Assembly (NCBI GenBank): GCA_963789495.1
Contig: CAWBLP010000022.1
Coordinates: 124,001-188,000 of the forward strand
Reading direction: 5' to 3'
Length of the DNA: 64,000 nt
Source of the DNA: CAWBLP01 sp963789495
Lineage (GTDB): Bacteria > Pseudomonadota > Alphaproteobacteria > Acetobacterales > Acetobacteraceae
In this document: positions 45,668 through 54,375 of the stretch, one piece after another
Position numbering within the stretch: the first letter of the stretch is position 1
How the letters are laid out: each line of letters begins with the position of its first letter
Position numbers and translations under genes: made by a program
The notes under the pieces: model-generated
What the model was told of the DNA's origin: nothing
The model's input: the letters and a program-made list of their open reading frames with translations, nothing else
The model's database searches: none

Positions 45668-46810
45668 TCAGCGCGCCTGGTGCGGCTCGCCGAATTCGGC
45701 ATCGCGGTGCACATGCACCGACATCAGCACGCCGAAGCCCAGCATGACGGTGATCATCGCCGAACCGCCATGCGAGACCAGCGGCAGCGGCACGCCGCCG
45801 ACCGGAATGGCGCCCATCACCATGGCGATGTTGACGAACACATACAGGAAGAAATTGCAGGCGATGCCCAGTGCGACCAGCCGGCCGAACTGGTGGCGGC
45901 AGCGCAGCGCGATCAGCATCCCGCCCAGCACGATCAGGCACAGCAATCCCATCACGACCAGCCCACCGACCAGGCCGAACTCCTCGCCGATCAGGGTGAA
46001 GATGAAGTCGGTCTGCTTCTCCGGCAGGAAGTCCAGATGTGCCTGGGTGCCTTGCATGAACCCCTTGCCCCACATGCCGCCGGAGCCGAGGGCGATCTTT
46101 GACTGGATGATGTTGTAGCCGGCGCCGAGCGGGTCGCTCTCGGGATGCAGGAAGGTCTCGATGCGGGCGCGCTGGTAATCGTGCATATGGCTGTAGGCGA
46201 TCCGCGCGACCAGCGGCACGGGCAGCGCGACCAGAGCGAATTTCCACCAGCGCACGCCGGCGGCGAAGAAGACCGATGCGCCGAGCATGGCGGTGATCAC
46301 CGCGGTGCCGAGGTTCGGCTCCTTCAGGATCAGCACCACCGGAACCAGTGTGGCGATCATCGGCGGGATCAGGAACAACGGATTGCCCATCCGTTCCCAG
46401 GACGCGCGATGGAACCAGGAGGCCAGCGCCACGACGAGCGCGATCTTCATCAGTTCCGATGGTTGCAGCTGCAGACCACCGATATCGATCCAGCGCTGCG
46501 CGCCTTTGCCGACATGACCGAATCGCGCCACCAGCAGCAGCAGGACCAGACCGACGCCGTAGAGCGGCCAGGCCAGGCGCTGGATCAGCCGGATGTCGAT
46601 CATGGCGATGCCGATCATCAGCACCAGGCCGACGGCGAAGCGCATCACATGGCGCGTTGCATACGGCTCCGGCGATCCGCCGGCGGCACTGTACAGCGCC
46701 ACGTAGCCGACGCCGGCGAGCGCGCAGAGCAGCATCACGTAAAGCCAATTGATCTGCAGGACCTTGCCGGTGAGGTTGAACGACCGTTCCCGCCAGAGAC
46801 GCCGCTCCAT
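45668..46810 (-). CDS. rodA: Rod-shape peptidoglycan glycosyltransferase RodA
   Basis: A 380-residue SEDS-family protein with about ten membrane segments; it polymerises lateral-wall peptidoglycan with PBP2. Motifs include WIDIGGLQLQPSELMKIALV, KEPNLGTAVITAM, SDPLGAGYNIIQSKIALGSG, FLPEKQTDFIFTLIGEE and LPLVSHGGSAMI. The ATG at 46810 gives MERRLWRERSFNLTGK; more upstream frame would be read from the 33-bp tandem array and is not credible. It is the last gene of the mreB-C-D-mrdA-rodA order. Confidence 0.96.
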   Translation of the reverse strand: MERRLWRERSFNLTGKVLQINWLYVMLLCALAGVGYVALYSAAGGSPEPYATRHVMRFAVGLVLMIGIAMIDIRLIQRLAWPLYGVGLVLLLLVARFGHVGKGAQRWIDIGGLQLQPSELMKIALVVALASWFHRASWERMGNPLFLIPPMIATLVPVVLILKEPNLGTAVITAMLGASVFFAAGVRWWKFALVALPVPLVARIAYSHMHDYQRARIETFLHPESDPLGAGYNIIQSKIALGSGGMWGKGFMQGTQAHLDFLPEKQTDFIFTLIGEEFGLVGGLVVMGLLCLIVLGGMLIALRCRHQFGRLVALGIACNFFLYVFVNIAMVMGAIPVGGVPLPLVSHGGSAMITVMLGFGVLMSVHVHRDAEFGEPHQAR

Positions 46811-46840
46811 CACAGGCGACTCCCTGTCGGGCGGGAAGGC

Positions 46841-46972
46841 GAGGTCGTCAGCCGCCCCGGCGGGTCCGGGGGCGATGTCGTTACCAGCCCAGTCGTGCCG
46901 GGCGCCGATGTCATGCCCCACCCCATCGTGCTGAGCGGTGATGTCACGCCGCACCTCGTCGTGCCACCCGCT
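46841..46972. repeat. Four 33-bp tandem repeats between mrdA and rodA
   Basis: Units start GAGGTCGTCAG, GATGTCGTTACC, GATGTCATGCCCC and GATGTCACGCCGC at 46841, 46874, 46907 and 46940, an exact 33-bp spacing. The first is the most diverged. A period of eleven codons leaves open that it was once translated; it lies in the gap before rodA. Confidence 0.8.
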
Positions 46973-46991
46973 GCCACCCAACCCAGCCCGG

Positions 46992-48854
46992 TCATTTCGC
47001 CTCCGCCACCCGAGCTGCCGGCGGTTCGGTACGGTTCACCGGGTCGCGCTGCAGCACGTCCATCATGATGTCGCGGGCGATCGGGCCGGCGGTGGCGGCG
47101 CCGGCATTACCGTGCTCCACCACCACGGACAGCGCATAGCGCGGGGCATCGTAGGGGGCATAGGCGACGAACAATGCGTGCGGCCGGTATTCCCAGGGCA
47201 GCTTCTCGCTGTCGAATTTGCCGCTCTCGCGCAGCTCCCGCGACACGCGGCGTACCTGGGCGGAGCCGGTCTTGCCGGCCATCTGCCAGCGCGGGTCGGG
47301 CAGCCTGGCCACCGGCGCGGTGCCACCCTGCTCGTTCACCACCGCCCACATGCCCTCGCGGACGATGCGCAGCTCTTTGTCCGATACGGCCAGCACCGGC
47401 CAGTCCTCGGCATGCCCGCCGGGCCGCAAGGTGCCCGCCTCCCGCCGCGTCAGATGCGGCTGCACGACACGGCCGGACGCCAGGCGCGCGGCATAGGTGG
47501 CAAGCTGCAGCGGCGTCACCTGGATGAACCCCTGGCCGATGCCGGTCACGATCGTGTCGCCGATATTCCAGGCATGGCCGCGCGACGTCCGCCATTCCCG
47601 CGTTGGAATCAGGCCGGTGCGCTGGCCCGGCAGATCGAGCTCCAACTCCGTGCCCATGCCGAAACGGTTGGCGACAACAGCGATGCGGTCGATGCCGGTG
47701 CGCCGTGCGACCTCGTAGAAATACACGTCGCAGCTGTTCTTCAGTCCGCCCCGCATGTCGAGCGAGCCATGCCCGCCGCGCCGCCAGCAATGGAACCGTG
47801 TATCTCCCAGATCGAGATAGCCGGGGCAGAAGACCCGATCGCTCGGCGTGACCGTTCGTGCCTCCAGCCCGGCGACCGCGACCGCCATCTTGAACGTCGA
47901 ACCCGGCGCGTACAGCCCATGCGTCGCCTTGTTGATCAGCGGCGTGCGGCGATCCTTGGTCCACTCGTTCCACTGCGCCTGCGACACGCCGGAATTGAAC
48001 AGGCCGGGATCGAAGGACGGGTTGGTGGCCATCGCCAGCACTTCGCCGTTGCGGCAGTCCAGCACCACCGCACTGGCACTTTCTTCGCCCAGTCGCGTCA
48101 GCACCGATTGCTGCAGTCCGGCATCAATGGTCAGCCCGATCTCCTCGCCCGGCACGCCCTCCTGGCGGTCCAGCTCGCGGATCACCCGCCCGACCGCATT
48201 CACCTCCAGCTGCACCACGCCCGCGCGCCCGCGCAGCGCCTCGTCATGGAATTTCTCCACCCCGGCGCGGCCGACCCGGATGCCCGGCAGCGACAACAGC
48301 GGGTCGTCGTTCAGGTCGGCCTCCGTGGGGGGCGCGACATAGCCCACGACATGGGCGAGCAGGCTGCCGAACGGATAGATCCGCGTGGTGCCGACATCGA
48401 CCAGGATGCCGGGCAGGTCGGGCGCGTTGACCTCGATCCGGGCCATTTCCTCCCAGGACAGGAATTCCCGCACCGTCACCGGGATGAAGCGACGGTGGCG
48501 CCGCACCTCCCGCTCGATCCGCGCCCGCTCGTGGTCGGCCAGCGGCACGAGCTGGGAGAACGCGTCCAGCGTCGCCGGCACGTCGTCGGCTTTCTCCGCG
48601 ATCAACAGGGCGCGCCAATTGGTCTGGTTGGCAGCGACCGGCACGCCGAAGCGATCGAGGATCCGCCCGCGCGGCGGCGCCACCAGGCGGGCGCTGATCC
48701 GATTGTCCTCGGCCTGCGTGGCGTAGCGTTTGCCGTTCACCACCTGCATCTGGTAGAGCCTGGCGGCCAGACCGCCCAGCAGCGCGACCTGCCCCCCCAT
48801 CAGCAGCAGGGCGCGGCGGGTGAACACGCTGGTGCGGCGGGTTTCGCGCCGCAT
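46992..48854 (-). CDS. mrdA: Penicillin-binding protein 2 (peptidoglycan transpeptidase)
   Basis: A 620-residue class-B PBP for lateral-wall growth, partner of RodA. A short cytoplasmic start MRRETRRTSVFTRRALLLM leads into a membrane helix. The dimerisation domain begins RGRILDRFGVPVAANQTNW. The transpeptidase domain has SxxK in LYAPGSTFKMAVAVAG, SxN in KNSCDVYFYEV and KTG in WQMAGKTGSAQVRRV. Length and motifs are standard. The ATG at 48854 lies 16 bp from the 15-bp tandem array that fills the gap to mreD. Confidence 0.96.
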   Translation of the reverse strand: MRRETRRTSVFTRRALLLMGGQVALLGGLAARLYQMQVVNGKRYATQAEDNRISARLVAPPRGRILDRFGVPVAANQTNWRALLIAEKADDVPATLDAFSQLVPLADHERARIEREVRRHRRFIPVTVREFLSWEEMARIEVNAPDLPGILVDVGTTRIYPFGSLLAHVVGYVAPPTEADLNDDPLLSLPGIRVGRAGVEKFHDEALRGRAGVVQLEVNAVGRVIRELDRQEGVPGEEIGLTIDAGLQQSVLTRLGEESASAVVLDCRNGEVLAMATNPSFDPGLFNSGVSQAQWNEWTKDRRTPLINKATHGLYAPGSTFKMAVAVAGLEARTVTPSDRVFCPGYLDLGDTRFHCWRRGGHGSLDMRGGLKNSCDVYFYEVARRTGIDRIAVVANRFGMGTELELDLPGQRTGLIPTREWRTSRGHAWNIGDTIVTGIGQGFIQVTPLQLATYAARLASGRVVQPHLTRREAGTLRPGGHAEDWPVLAVSDKELRIVREGMWAVVNEQGGTAPVARLPDPRWQMAGKTGSAQVRRVSRELRESGKFDSEKLPWEYRPHALFVAYAPYDAPRYALSVVVEHGNAGAATAGPIARDIMMDVLQRDPVNRTEPPAARVAEAK

Positions 48855-48870
48855 GTCAGCGACCGTCCCG

Positions 48871-49050
48871 GGTTGGCCTAGCCCGGATTGGCCTGGCCCG
48901 GATTGGCCTGGCTTGGGTTGGCCTGGCCTGGGTTGGCCTGGCCTGGGTTGGCCTGGCCTGGGTTGGCCTGCCCTGGGTTGGCCTGGCCTGGGTTGGCCTG
49001 CCCTGGGTTGGCCTGGCCTGAGTTGGCCTGGCCTGGGTTGGGCTCCACCG
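48871..49050. repeat. Twelve 15-bp tandem repeats between mreD and mrdA
   Basis: Consensus GGTTGGCCTGGCCTG, in exact 15-bp register from 48871. Variant units occur at both ends (GATTGGCCTGGCCCG; AGTTGGCCTGGCCTG) and two units read GGTTGGCCTGCCCTG. On the minus strand it would encode repeated Ala-Arg-Pro-Thr-Gln, but it lies after the mreD stop and before the mrdA start. Copy number is likely to vary between strains. Confidence 0.95.
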
Positions 49051-49097
49051 GAGTGGCCCCGAACCGAGCGGCCCGGACCGAGTCGGCCTAGACCCGC

Positions 49098-49652
49098 TCA
49101 TGCCCGGTCCGGATTGGCGATGGAGCGGTGGGCGCGGGCGAACAGGATCGCCAATGTCGGATACAGCGCGGCGCACAGCACGGCCTGCAGCGCGGCCGGG
49201 CCGGCCGGCAGCATACGCAGGCTCAGCAGCATGGTAAGCCCCCAGCCGAGCGCCGCGGCCGGGATCGCGACGACGGCAAAGGTGAGCCAGATCATCACGA
49301 AACCTTGCCGGGCGAGCTGGCGGCGCAGCCGCACCGCCAGCCCGTGCACCAGCAGGGCGGTCAGCACGCCGACGCCCAGCGGCAGATAGCCCAGCAGGTC
49401 CAGCAGCAGGCCGAGGGCGAACACCACCAGCGGCGGCATCGCGGCGGGACGGAACAGCGACCAGAACCACACGCTGGACAGCGTCACCGCCGGCAGCAGC
49501 GCCGCCTGTTCGGCGATGCCGAACGGCGCCTGGCAGACCAGCATCAGCAGTATGGTGCAGCTACCCGGGAAGGCGTGGCGCGCCGCCATGTCCAGCCGCC
49601 GCCCCAGGGTGGGACGCGGCCGGATGCCAGGCCGCTCCTCGCTGCGTGCCAT
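49098..49652 (-). CDS. mreD: Rod-shape-determining membrane protein MreD
   Basis: A 184-residue membrane protein of five to six helices, part of the elongasome with MreB and MreC. It contains FSLFRPAAMPPLVVFALGLL-type sequence (SLFRPAAMPPLVVFALGL), LLDLLGYLPLGVGVLTALLV and a hydrophobic tail ending FARAHRSIANPDRA. The start ATG overlaps the mreC stop by one base (TGATG). Position after mreC and before mrdA fits the conserved cluster; sequence alone is moderately diagnostic. Confidence 0.9.
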   Translation of the reverse strand: MARSEERPGIRPRPTLGRRLDMAARHAFPGSCTILLMLVCQAPFGIAEQAALLPAVTLSSVWFWSLFRPAAMPPLVVFALGLLLDLLGYLPLGVGVLTALLVHGLAVRLRRQLARQGFVMIWLTFAVVAIPAAALGWGLTMLLSLRMLPAGPAALQAVLCAALYPTLAILFARAHRSIANPDRA

Positions 49653-50497
49653 CAGCGCCGCCGATCTACCGTGCGGGCGGCTTCCGGTGGCTGGATGCCG
49701 GACAGGCCGTAATCGAAGATGCGCACCACCGCCAGCCGATCCAGCCGCGCCGCGGGCACCACCTCGGGCGCGCCGGAGGTCGCGTGTCGCACCGTGCCGA
49801 CCGGCAGATTGGCTGGAATGCTGTTGACCTCGGCGCTGGTGAGGATCCGCTCGCCTTCCTGCGGCGGGGATCCTTCGGGCCAGAACATCAGCCGCGGCCG
49901 CGGACCGTTGGTGCCCGCCAGGATGGCATGTGCGCCGGAGGGTTCCAGCACCACCGGAATGCGGCTGTTGAGGTCGGTGATCAGCAGCACGCGCGCGGTG
50001 CGGGTCCCCACCTCGGTAACCCGCCCGACCAGGCCTGCCTCATCGAGCACGATCTGACCCTTGCGCACGCCGTGATTGGGGCCGACTGCCACCAGCACCG
50101 CCCTGGCATAGATCCCGCCGGCATCGGCGACGACCGGCGCCGTGACATAGGATGGCGTCGGTTGCGGCAGCCAGTTCAGATTGGCCTTCAGCCGGCGGTT
50201 CTCAGCGTCCAATGCCAGCGCGATGGCCTGCCAGCGGCGCAGCTGGTCGTTCTCGCCGCGCAGGCGTTCATTGTCGGCGCGCAGCGACCACACCTCGCCC
50301 GCCTCGTGGAGATTGGCCAGCGGCCGGGCCAATACGGCGTAGATCGGCGACAGCCCGTCGGCCAGCGCCATCCGCGCCCGCTCCGCCAGCAGCGTATCCG
50401 CCTTCCCCAGCAGCATCAGGCCGAACGCCGCGGCGATCAGCACCGGAAGGGTCAGCTTCGCCAAGGCCTGGCGGGTCTGGATGGAGAGGCGGATCAT
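49652..50497 (-). CDS. mreC: Rod-shape-determining protein MreC
   Basis: A 281-residue protein with one N-terminal membrane helix (PVLIAAAFGLMLLGK), a coiled coil (DNERLRGENDQLRRWQAIAL) and periplasmic beta domains (VLLITDLNSRIPVVLEPSGA, GPRPRLMFWPEGSPPQEGER). It links MreB inside to the wall synthases outside. It begins MIRLSIQTRQALAK. Gap to mreB is 102 bp, with no separate gene in it. Confidence 0.94.
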   Translation of the reverse strand: MIRLSIQTRQALAKLTLPVLIAAAFGLMLLGKADTLLAERARMALADGLSPIYAVLARPLANLHEAGEVWSLRADNERLRGENDQLRRWQAIALALDAENRRLKANLNWLPQPTPSYVTAPVVADAGGIYARAVLVAVGPNHGVRKGQIVLDEAGLVGRVTEVGTRTARVLLITDLNSRIPVVLEPSGAHAILAGTNGPRPRLMFWPEGSPPQEGERILTSAEVNSIPANLPVGTVRHATSGAPEVVPAARLDRLAVVRIFDYGLSGIQPPEAARTVDRRR

Positions 50498-50599
50498 GCC
50501 AGCCTACCTCCGGCGCCCCGCGGCAAGGCCACCCGGCCCGGCCGCATGAAACAGAATGGAAGCGCACTCATATCGGGATCATACCCGATCAGGAGTTAC

Positions 50600-51643
50600 T
50601 CAATACATCGTTGTCAGCACATTAGACAGCCGCTTGCGCTCTTCCAGGGCGCGACCTGTGCCCAGCGCGACACACTGAAGCGGGTTTTCCGCCACCACCA
50701 CGGCCAGCCCGGTTGCTTCCCGCAGAACCTGGTCCAACCGGTACAGCAGTGCGCCGCCGCCGGTCAGCACGATCCCCTTGTCCACGATGTCGGCGGCCAG
50801 CTCCGGCGGCGTGTTCTCCAGCGCCACCTTCACCGCCTCGACGATGGCGGAGACCGGCTCGCTCAGGCTCTCCGCGATCTGCCGCTGGCTCACCAGCACC
50901 TCACGCGGCACGCCGTTCATCAGATCCCGGCCGCGTACTTCGCGATAGGTGCCGTCATCGCCTTCATTCGGCACGCTGGCCGCGCCGATATCCATCTTGA
51001 TCCGCTCCGCCGAACCTTCGCCGATCAGCAGATTATGATTGCGACGGATGTAGCTGATGATGGCCTCGTCCATCTTGTCGCCGCCGACCCGCACGCTGCG
51101 CGAATAGACGATGCCGCCCAACGAGATCACCGCCACTTCCGTGGTGCCGCCGCCGATATCCACCACCATCGATCCGGACGGCTCGGTCACCGGCAGGCCC
51201 GCGCCGATCGCTGCCGCCATCGGCTCCTCGATCAGCTGCACCTTGCGAGCGCCGGCACTTTCCGCGCTCTCCTGGATCGCCCGCCGCTCCACCGCGGTGG
51301 AACCGGACGGCACACACACGATGATCAGCGGTGACGCAAAAGCGCGGCGATTATGCACCTTGCGAATGAAATGCTTGATCATTTCCTCCGCCACCTCGAA
51401 GTCGGCAATCACACCATCGCGCAACGGTCGACTGGCGGTAATATAGCCGGGAGTGCGGCCGAGCATCTGCTTGGCTTCCTCGCCGACCGCGACCACCTGT
51501 TTCTTGCCGCGGACATCGGCGATTGCGACCACGCTGGGTTCAGCCAGCACGATGCCGCGGCCTTTGACGTAGACCAGCGTATTCGCGGTGCCGAGGTCGA
51601 TGGCCATGTCGGCTGACATGAAACCAAGCACGCGAGAGAACAT
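50600..51643 (-). CDS. mreB: Actin-like rod-shape protein MreB
   Basis: A 347-residue actin homologue that organises lateral-wall synthesis. ADMAIDLGTANTLVYVKGRG is the first phosphate loop, DIGGGTTEVAVISLGGIVYS the second, and VLTGGGALLYRLDQVLRE the adenosine motif. The start ATG at 51643 gives MFSRVLGFMS. It is the first gene of the cluster and is divergent from a glycine-zipper gene; the 178-bp gap should carry its promoter. Confidence 0.97.
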   Translation of the reverse strand: MFSRVLGFMSADMAIDLGTANTLVYVKGRGIVLAEPSVVAIADVRGKKQVVAVGEEAKQMLGRTPGYITASRPLRDGVIADFEVAEEMIKHFIRKVHNRRAFASPLIIVCVPSGSTAVERRAIQESAESAGARKVQLIEEPMAAAIGAGLPVTEPSGSMVVDIGGGTTEVAVISLGGIVYSRSVRVGGDKMDEAIISYIRRNHNLLIGEGSAERIKMDIGAASVPNEGDDGTYREVRGRDLMNGVPREVLVSQRQIAESLSEPVSAIVEAVKVALENTPPELAADIVDKGIVLTGGGALLYRLDQVLREATGLAVVVAENPLQCVALGTGRALEERKRLSNVLTTMY

Positions 51644-51821
51644 GCGGAGGACCTTTGCAGTGCGGAGCCGGGGGCCGGACGCAGGCCGTGGGCTTTAGCC
51701 CTCGCAACGACTGTTAACAAGGGGGTGATCGGCGGCCTTGGCATCGCCCCATTTCCGCCACCCGAACTCCCAGGAGGGTGGCAACTACTGCGTAACAGCA
51801 GCAACTGGAGGAGTTAATCGC

Positions 51822-52035
51822 ATGACCCGTACGATCGCCTGCGGACTGGCCCTTGCCATGGTGATGAAGTCTCGCTGCCTGCGGCAGCAGCCCTGGAACA
51901 CGCGCGGTAACGGGCGGACTGCTTGGCGCAGGCGCGGGCGCCGGTGTGTCGGCGATAGCCGGTGGCAGGCCAGCGACCGGGGCGGCAATCGGCGCCGGCG
52001 CCGGTGCGTTGGGCGGAGCTCTGACCGCGCCCTGA
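51822..52035 (+). CDS. Glycine-zipper lipoprotein, one frame break
   Basis: A gene of about 70 codons with an excellent ribosome-binding site (GGAGGAG at 51807-51813). It starts MTRTIACGLALAMVM and, after one extra base near 51868, reads LAACGSSPGTRAVTGGLLGA, giving a lipobox LAAC. The glycine-zipper tail GAGAGAGVSAIAGG and AAIGAGAGALGGALTAP ends at 52033-52035. Uncorrected, the first frame ends early. It resembles its downstream neighbour, suggesting tandem duplication. Such proteins are often outer-membrane lipoproteins of unknown role. Confidence 0.68.
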
Positions 52036-52101
52036 GGCTCGGGCAGCCCCGAAATGCGCCGGACGTTGACCGCGTAATCAACATACATGGGAGTAATTCG
52101 C

Positions 52102-52350
52102 ATGCGCCGCGCAATGCCAACGTGTCTGATGCTGGTCGGCCTGGCACTGGGCCTGGCCGGGTGCGGCTATAACAGGGGCGACCGGGCCGTGTCCGGCGGC
52201 CTGATCGGAGCCGGTGGCGGCGCAGCGATCGGCGCATTGACCGGCGGCAGCCCATTGGCGGGTGCCGCGATCGGTGGTGCCGCCGGTGCGCTCGGCGGCG
52301 CATTGACCAGCGGGCGAGACGTCAACCTCGGTCGACCCGCCTGGCGTTGA
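52102..52350 (+). CDS. Glycine-zipper lipoprotein
   Basis: An 82-residue protein with signal peptide MRRAMPTCLMLVGLALGLAG and lipobox LAGC, then a glycine-zipper domain (GGLIGAGGGAAIGALTGG, AAIGGAAGALGGALTSG). The ATG at 52102 is chosen because GGGAG lies about 9 bases upstream; an ATG at 52087 would place that site inside the gene. Probably anchored in a membrane; function unknown. It is 66 bp after the similar upstream gene and followed by a perfect hairpin. Confidence 0.75.
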   Translation: MRRAMPTCLMLVGLALGLAGCGYNRGDRAVSGGLIGAGGGAAIGALTGGSPLAGAAIGGAAGALGGALTSGRDVNLGRPAWR

Positions 52351-52769
52351 GCGTCTGTTCCAGGAGAGTGTCACGGCTCTCCTGGAACCGCTTTCTCCCC
52401 GGCCGCAAACAGGACCTCGGATTGCCGGCGATCCGGAGGCACAGCGCTGCGAAGGCCCCTGCCGTTCATCAAGTGTTAATGATCGATGCACCACTCTGGT
52501 GCTACACTGTTTTAAGCAAGCGGGACTGTGCAATACGCCTGACTCAAAGCTTTTCAAGCTACCGCGAAAATGTGCCGCACAGAGCGGCTGGTGACCTCAC
52601 CTCAAACTCCCGCCCATGACGAAGGATTGCCTTGCCGACATCAGGCGGCACGGTGAGATGTGTATCGGAGGCCGGACGCGGCGTCGCCAACGACCAATGC
52701 GCAGAGACCGGCTGGTGATGGCTGTGATCTGACTTTCGGCGTCGAGGCGATCGGGGACCCGTGCCGCTC
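52351..52769. other. Intergenic leader of glgA with a hairpin
   Basis: A 419-bp gap, less GC-rich than its surroundings. Besides the terminator-like hairpin at its start, it has a perfect inverted repeat GCACCA-CTC-TGGTGC at 52488-52502 in an AT-richer stretch containing AAGTGTTAATGATCG and CTACACTGTTTTAAG, a plausible promoter/operator zone for glgA. No supported gene. Confidence 0.5.
52358..52387 (+). terminator. Hairpin after the second glycine-zipper gene
   Basis: TTCCAGGAGAG at 52358-52368 pairs perfectly with CTCTCCTGGAA at 52377-52387 around an eight-base loop. It starts seven bases after the stop codon. The following sequence has only a short T run, so termination is likely but may need help. 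Confidence 0.7.
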
Positions 52770-54278
52770 ATGAACATCCTCTTCGTCACCAGTGAGCTCG
52801 CCGGCCTGGTCAAGGCCGGAGGGCTTGGCGACGTGTCCGCCAGCCTGCCCCTCGCCCTGGGCCGACGCGGCCTCGATGTCCGCGTCCTGATCCCCGCTTA
52901 TGCCGAGATCGTCGCCCGGCTGCCGGAGATCCGCTGGATCGGCCGGCTGCCGGGACATGCCGCCATCCCGGGCTGCCGGATCGGCGAAGTGCAACTGCCC
53001 GACGGGCTGGTCCTGTATCTGGTCGGCGCCGCCTCGCTGTATGACCGCCGCGGCACGCCATATTGCCAGCCGGACGGCAGCGACTGGCCGGACAACCACC
53101 TGCGCTTCGCCCGTCTGTCGCTCGCCGCCGCCGAGATCGCGCGCGGTGCCGGACGCCTCGGCTGGGTGCCCGACCTGCTGCACCTGAACGACTGGCCAGG
53201 CGGCCTGGCGCCAGCCTACCTGAATTGGCAGCAGACCCGGATCCCGACTGTCCTGACCATCCACAACATCGCTTATCAGGGCATCTTCCCGGCCCGGCTG
53301 CGCCAGGACCTGGGAATTCCCGATGCTGCCTTCGACATGAACGGCGTGGAATTCCACGGCTCGGTCTCGTTCCTGAAAGCCGGCCTGTTCTATGCCAGCC
53401 ATGTCACCACGGTCAGCCCGACCTATGCCCGCGAGATCACCACCGAGCGGCTCGGGGCGGGCCTGCACGGGCTGATGCAGGGTCGCGAACGGGCCGGCGA
53501 ACTGTCCGGCATCGTCAATGGACTGGACGAGAGCTGGGATCCCTGCACCGACCCGCATCTGACGCATCATTTCGATCCGGCAAACCTGGAGGGCAAGCAG
53601 GCCAGCGCGCAACTGGTTCGGACCAGCCTGTGCCTGCGGCCTTCCAACGGACCCTTGTTCGGTATCGTGTCCCGCCTGGTGCACCAGAAAGGGCTCGACC
53701 TGGTGGCGGAAGCCGCCAACGACATCGTCGAGCAGGGTGGCCAGATCGCCATCCTCGGCCTCGGCGATCCCGAGATCGAGCACATGCTGAGCCGGACCTC
53801 GCGCCGCCATCGCGACGATATCGGCGTGTTGATCGGCTTCAACGAACCGATGGCGCGGCGGATCGTCGCTGGCAGCGACTTCACGCTGATGCCGTCGCGG
53901 TTCGAACCCTGCGGCCTGACCCAGATGCAGGCGCAACGCTATGGCGCGCTGCCGATCGCCCATGCGACCGGCGGGCTGGCGGATACCATCGAAGATGGCG
54001 AAACCGGGTTCCTGTTCTCCGATCTGAGCTCGGACGGTCTGCTGGAAGCCTGCCGTCGCGCCTTCGACACCTACACCGATGACGCGAAGCTGGATGAGAT
54101 GCGCCAGGCGGCCATGGCCCGCAGCTTCGGCTGGACCGGTGCCGCGGCGGAATATGCCGCGCTGTACAGCCGGCTCTGCGGCCAGGTGGTACCGCTGGGC
54201 CCGGGTCGCCCGGTATCGCCGTCGCGTGGCTCGTCGGATCGGCCGCCGGTCGCGCCCGGACTCGAAGCCGCGGCGTAG
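52770..54278 (+). CDS. glgA: Glycogen synthase
   Basis: A 502-residue GT5 enzyme adding glucose from ADP-glucose to glycogen. The N-terminal MNILFVTSELAGLVKAGGLG contains the ADP-glucose-binding KxGGL. HLNDWPGGLAPAYL, LTIHNIAYQGIFP and the C-terminal MPSRFEPCGLTQMQAQRYGA and TGGLADTIED are diagnostic. The ATG at 52770 is preferred over a GTG nine bases upstream. glgC and glgB are not adjacent; glgX lies about 3 kb downstream. The last 35 residues are a Pro/Ser-rich tail. Confidence 0.94.
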   Translation: MNILFVTSELAGLVKAGGLGDVSASLPLALGRRGLDVRVLIPAYAEIVARLPEIRWIGRLPGHAAIPGCRIGEVQLPDGLVLYLVGAASLYDRRGTPYCQPDGSDWPDNHLRFARLSLAAAEIARGAGRLGWVPDLLHLNDWPGGLAPAYLNWQQTRIPTVLTIHNIAYQGIFPARLRQDLGIPDAAFDMNGVEFHGSVSFLKAGLFYASHVTTVSPTYAREITTERLGAGLHGLMQGRERAGELSGIVNGLDESWDPCTDPHLTHHFDPANLEGKQASAQLVRTSLCLRPSNGPLFGIVSRLVHQKGLDLVAEAANDIVEQGGQIAILGLGDPEIEHMLSRTSRRHRDDIGVLIGFNEPMARRIVAGSDFTLMPSRFEPCGLTQMQAQRYGALPIAHATGGLADTIEDGETGFLFSDLSSDGLLEACRRAFDTYTDDAKLDEMRQAAMARSFGWTGAAAEYAALYSRLCGQVVPLGPGRPVSPSRGSSDRPPVAPGLEAAA

Positions 54279-54375
54279 CGTGGCAAGAGCGCGTCCGGTC
54301 CCACGAGGCGGCACCGAATACTGCGGGCGCTGACCTGACCGGCACGTTCGCCGGATCGGGTGTGGCCTGCCCGGC

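Noticed and set aside
45564..46748. Upstream extension of the HEAT-repeat frame across rodA
   Set aside because: The extension is Arg-rich and lies antisense-in-phase to rodA codons; RodA motifs in the other frame are unmistakable.
46938..48881. A 647-codon open frame on the plus strand
   Set aside because: Antisense of mrdA, with no recognisable protein features.
48871..49050. Repeated Ala-Arg-Pro-Thr-Gln protein encoded by the 15-bp array
   Set aside because: The reading frame runs through mreD in a wrong phase and has no start or ribosome-binding site of its own; the array lies between a stop and a start.
48871..49050. CRISPR array
   Set aside because: Units are contiguous 15-mers with no spacers, and no cas genes are present.
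53899..53909. tRNA T-loop-like GGTTCGAACCC
   Set aside because: It lies within the conserved SRFEPCG codons of glgA, and no acceptor or anticodon stems surround it.
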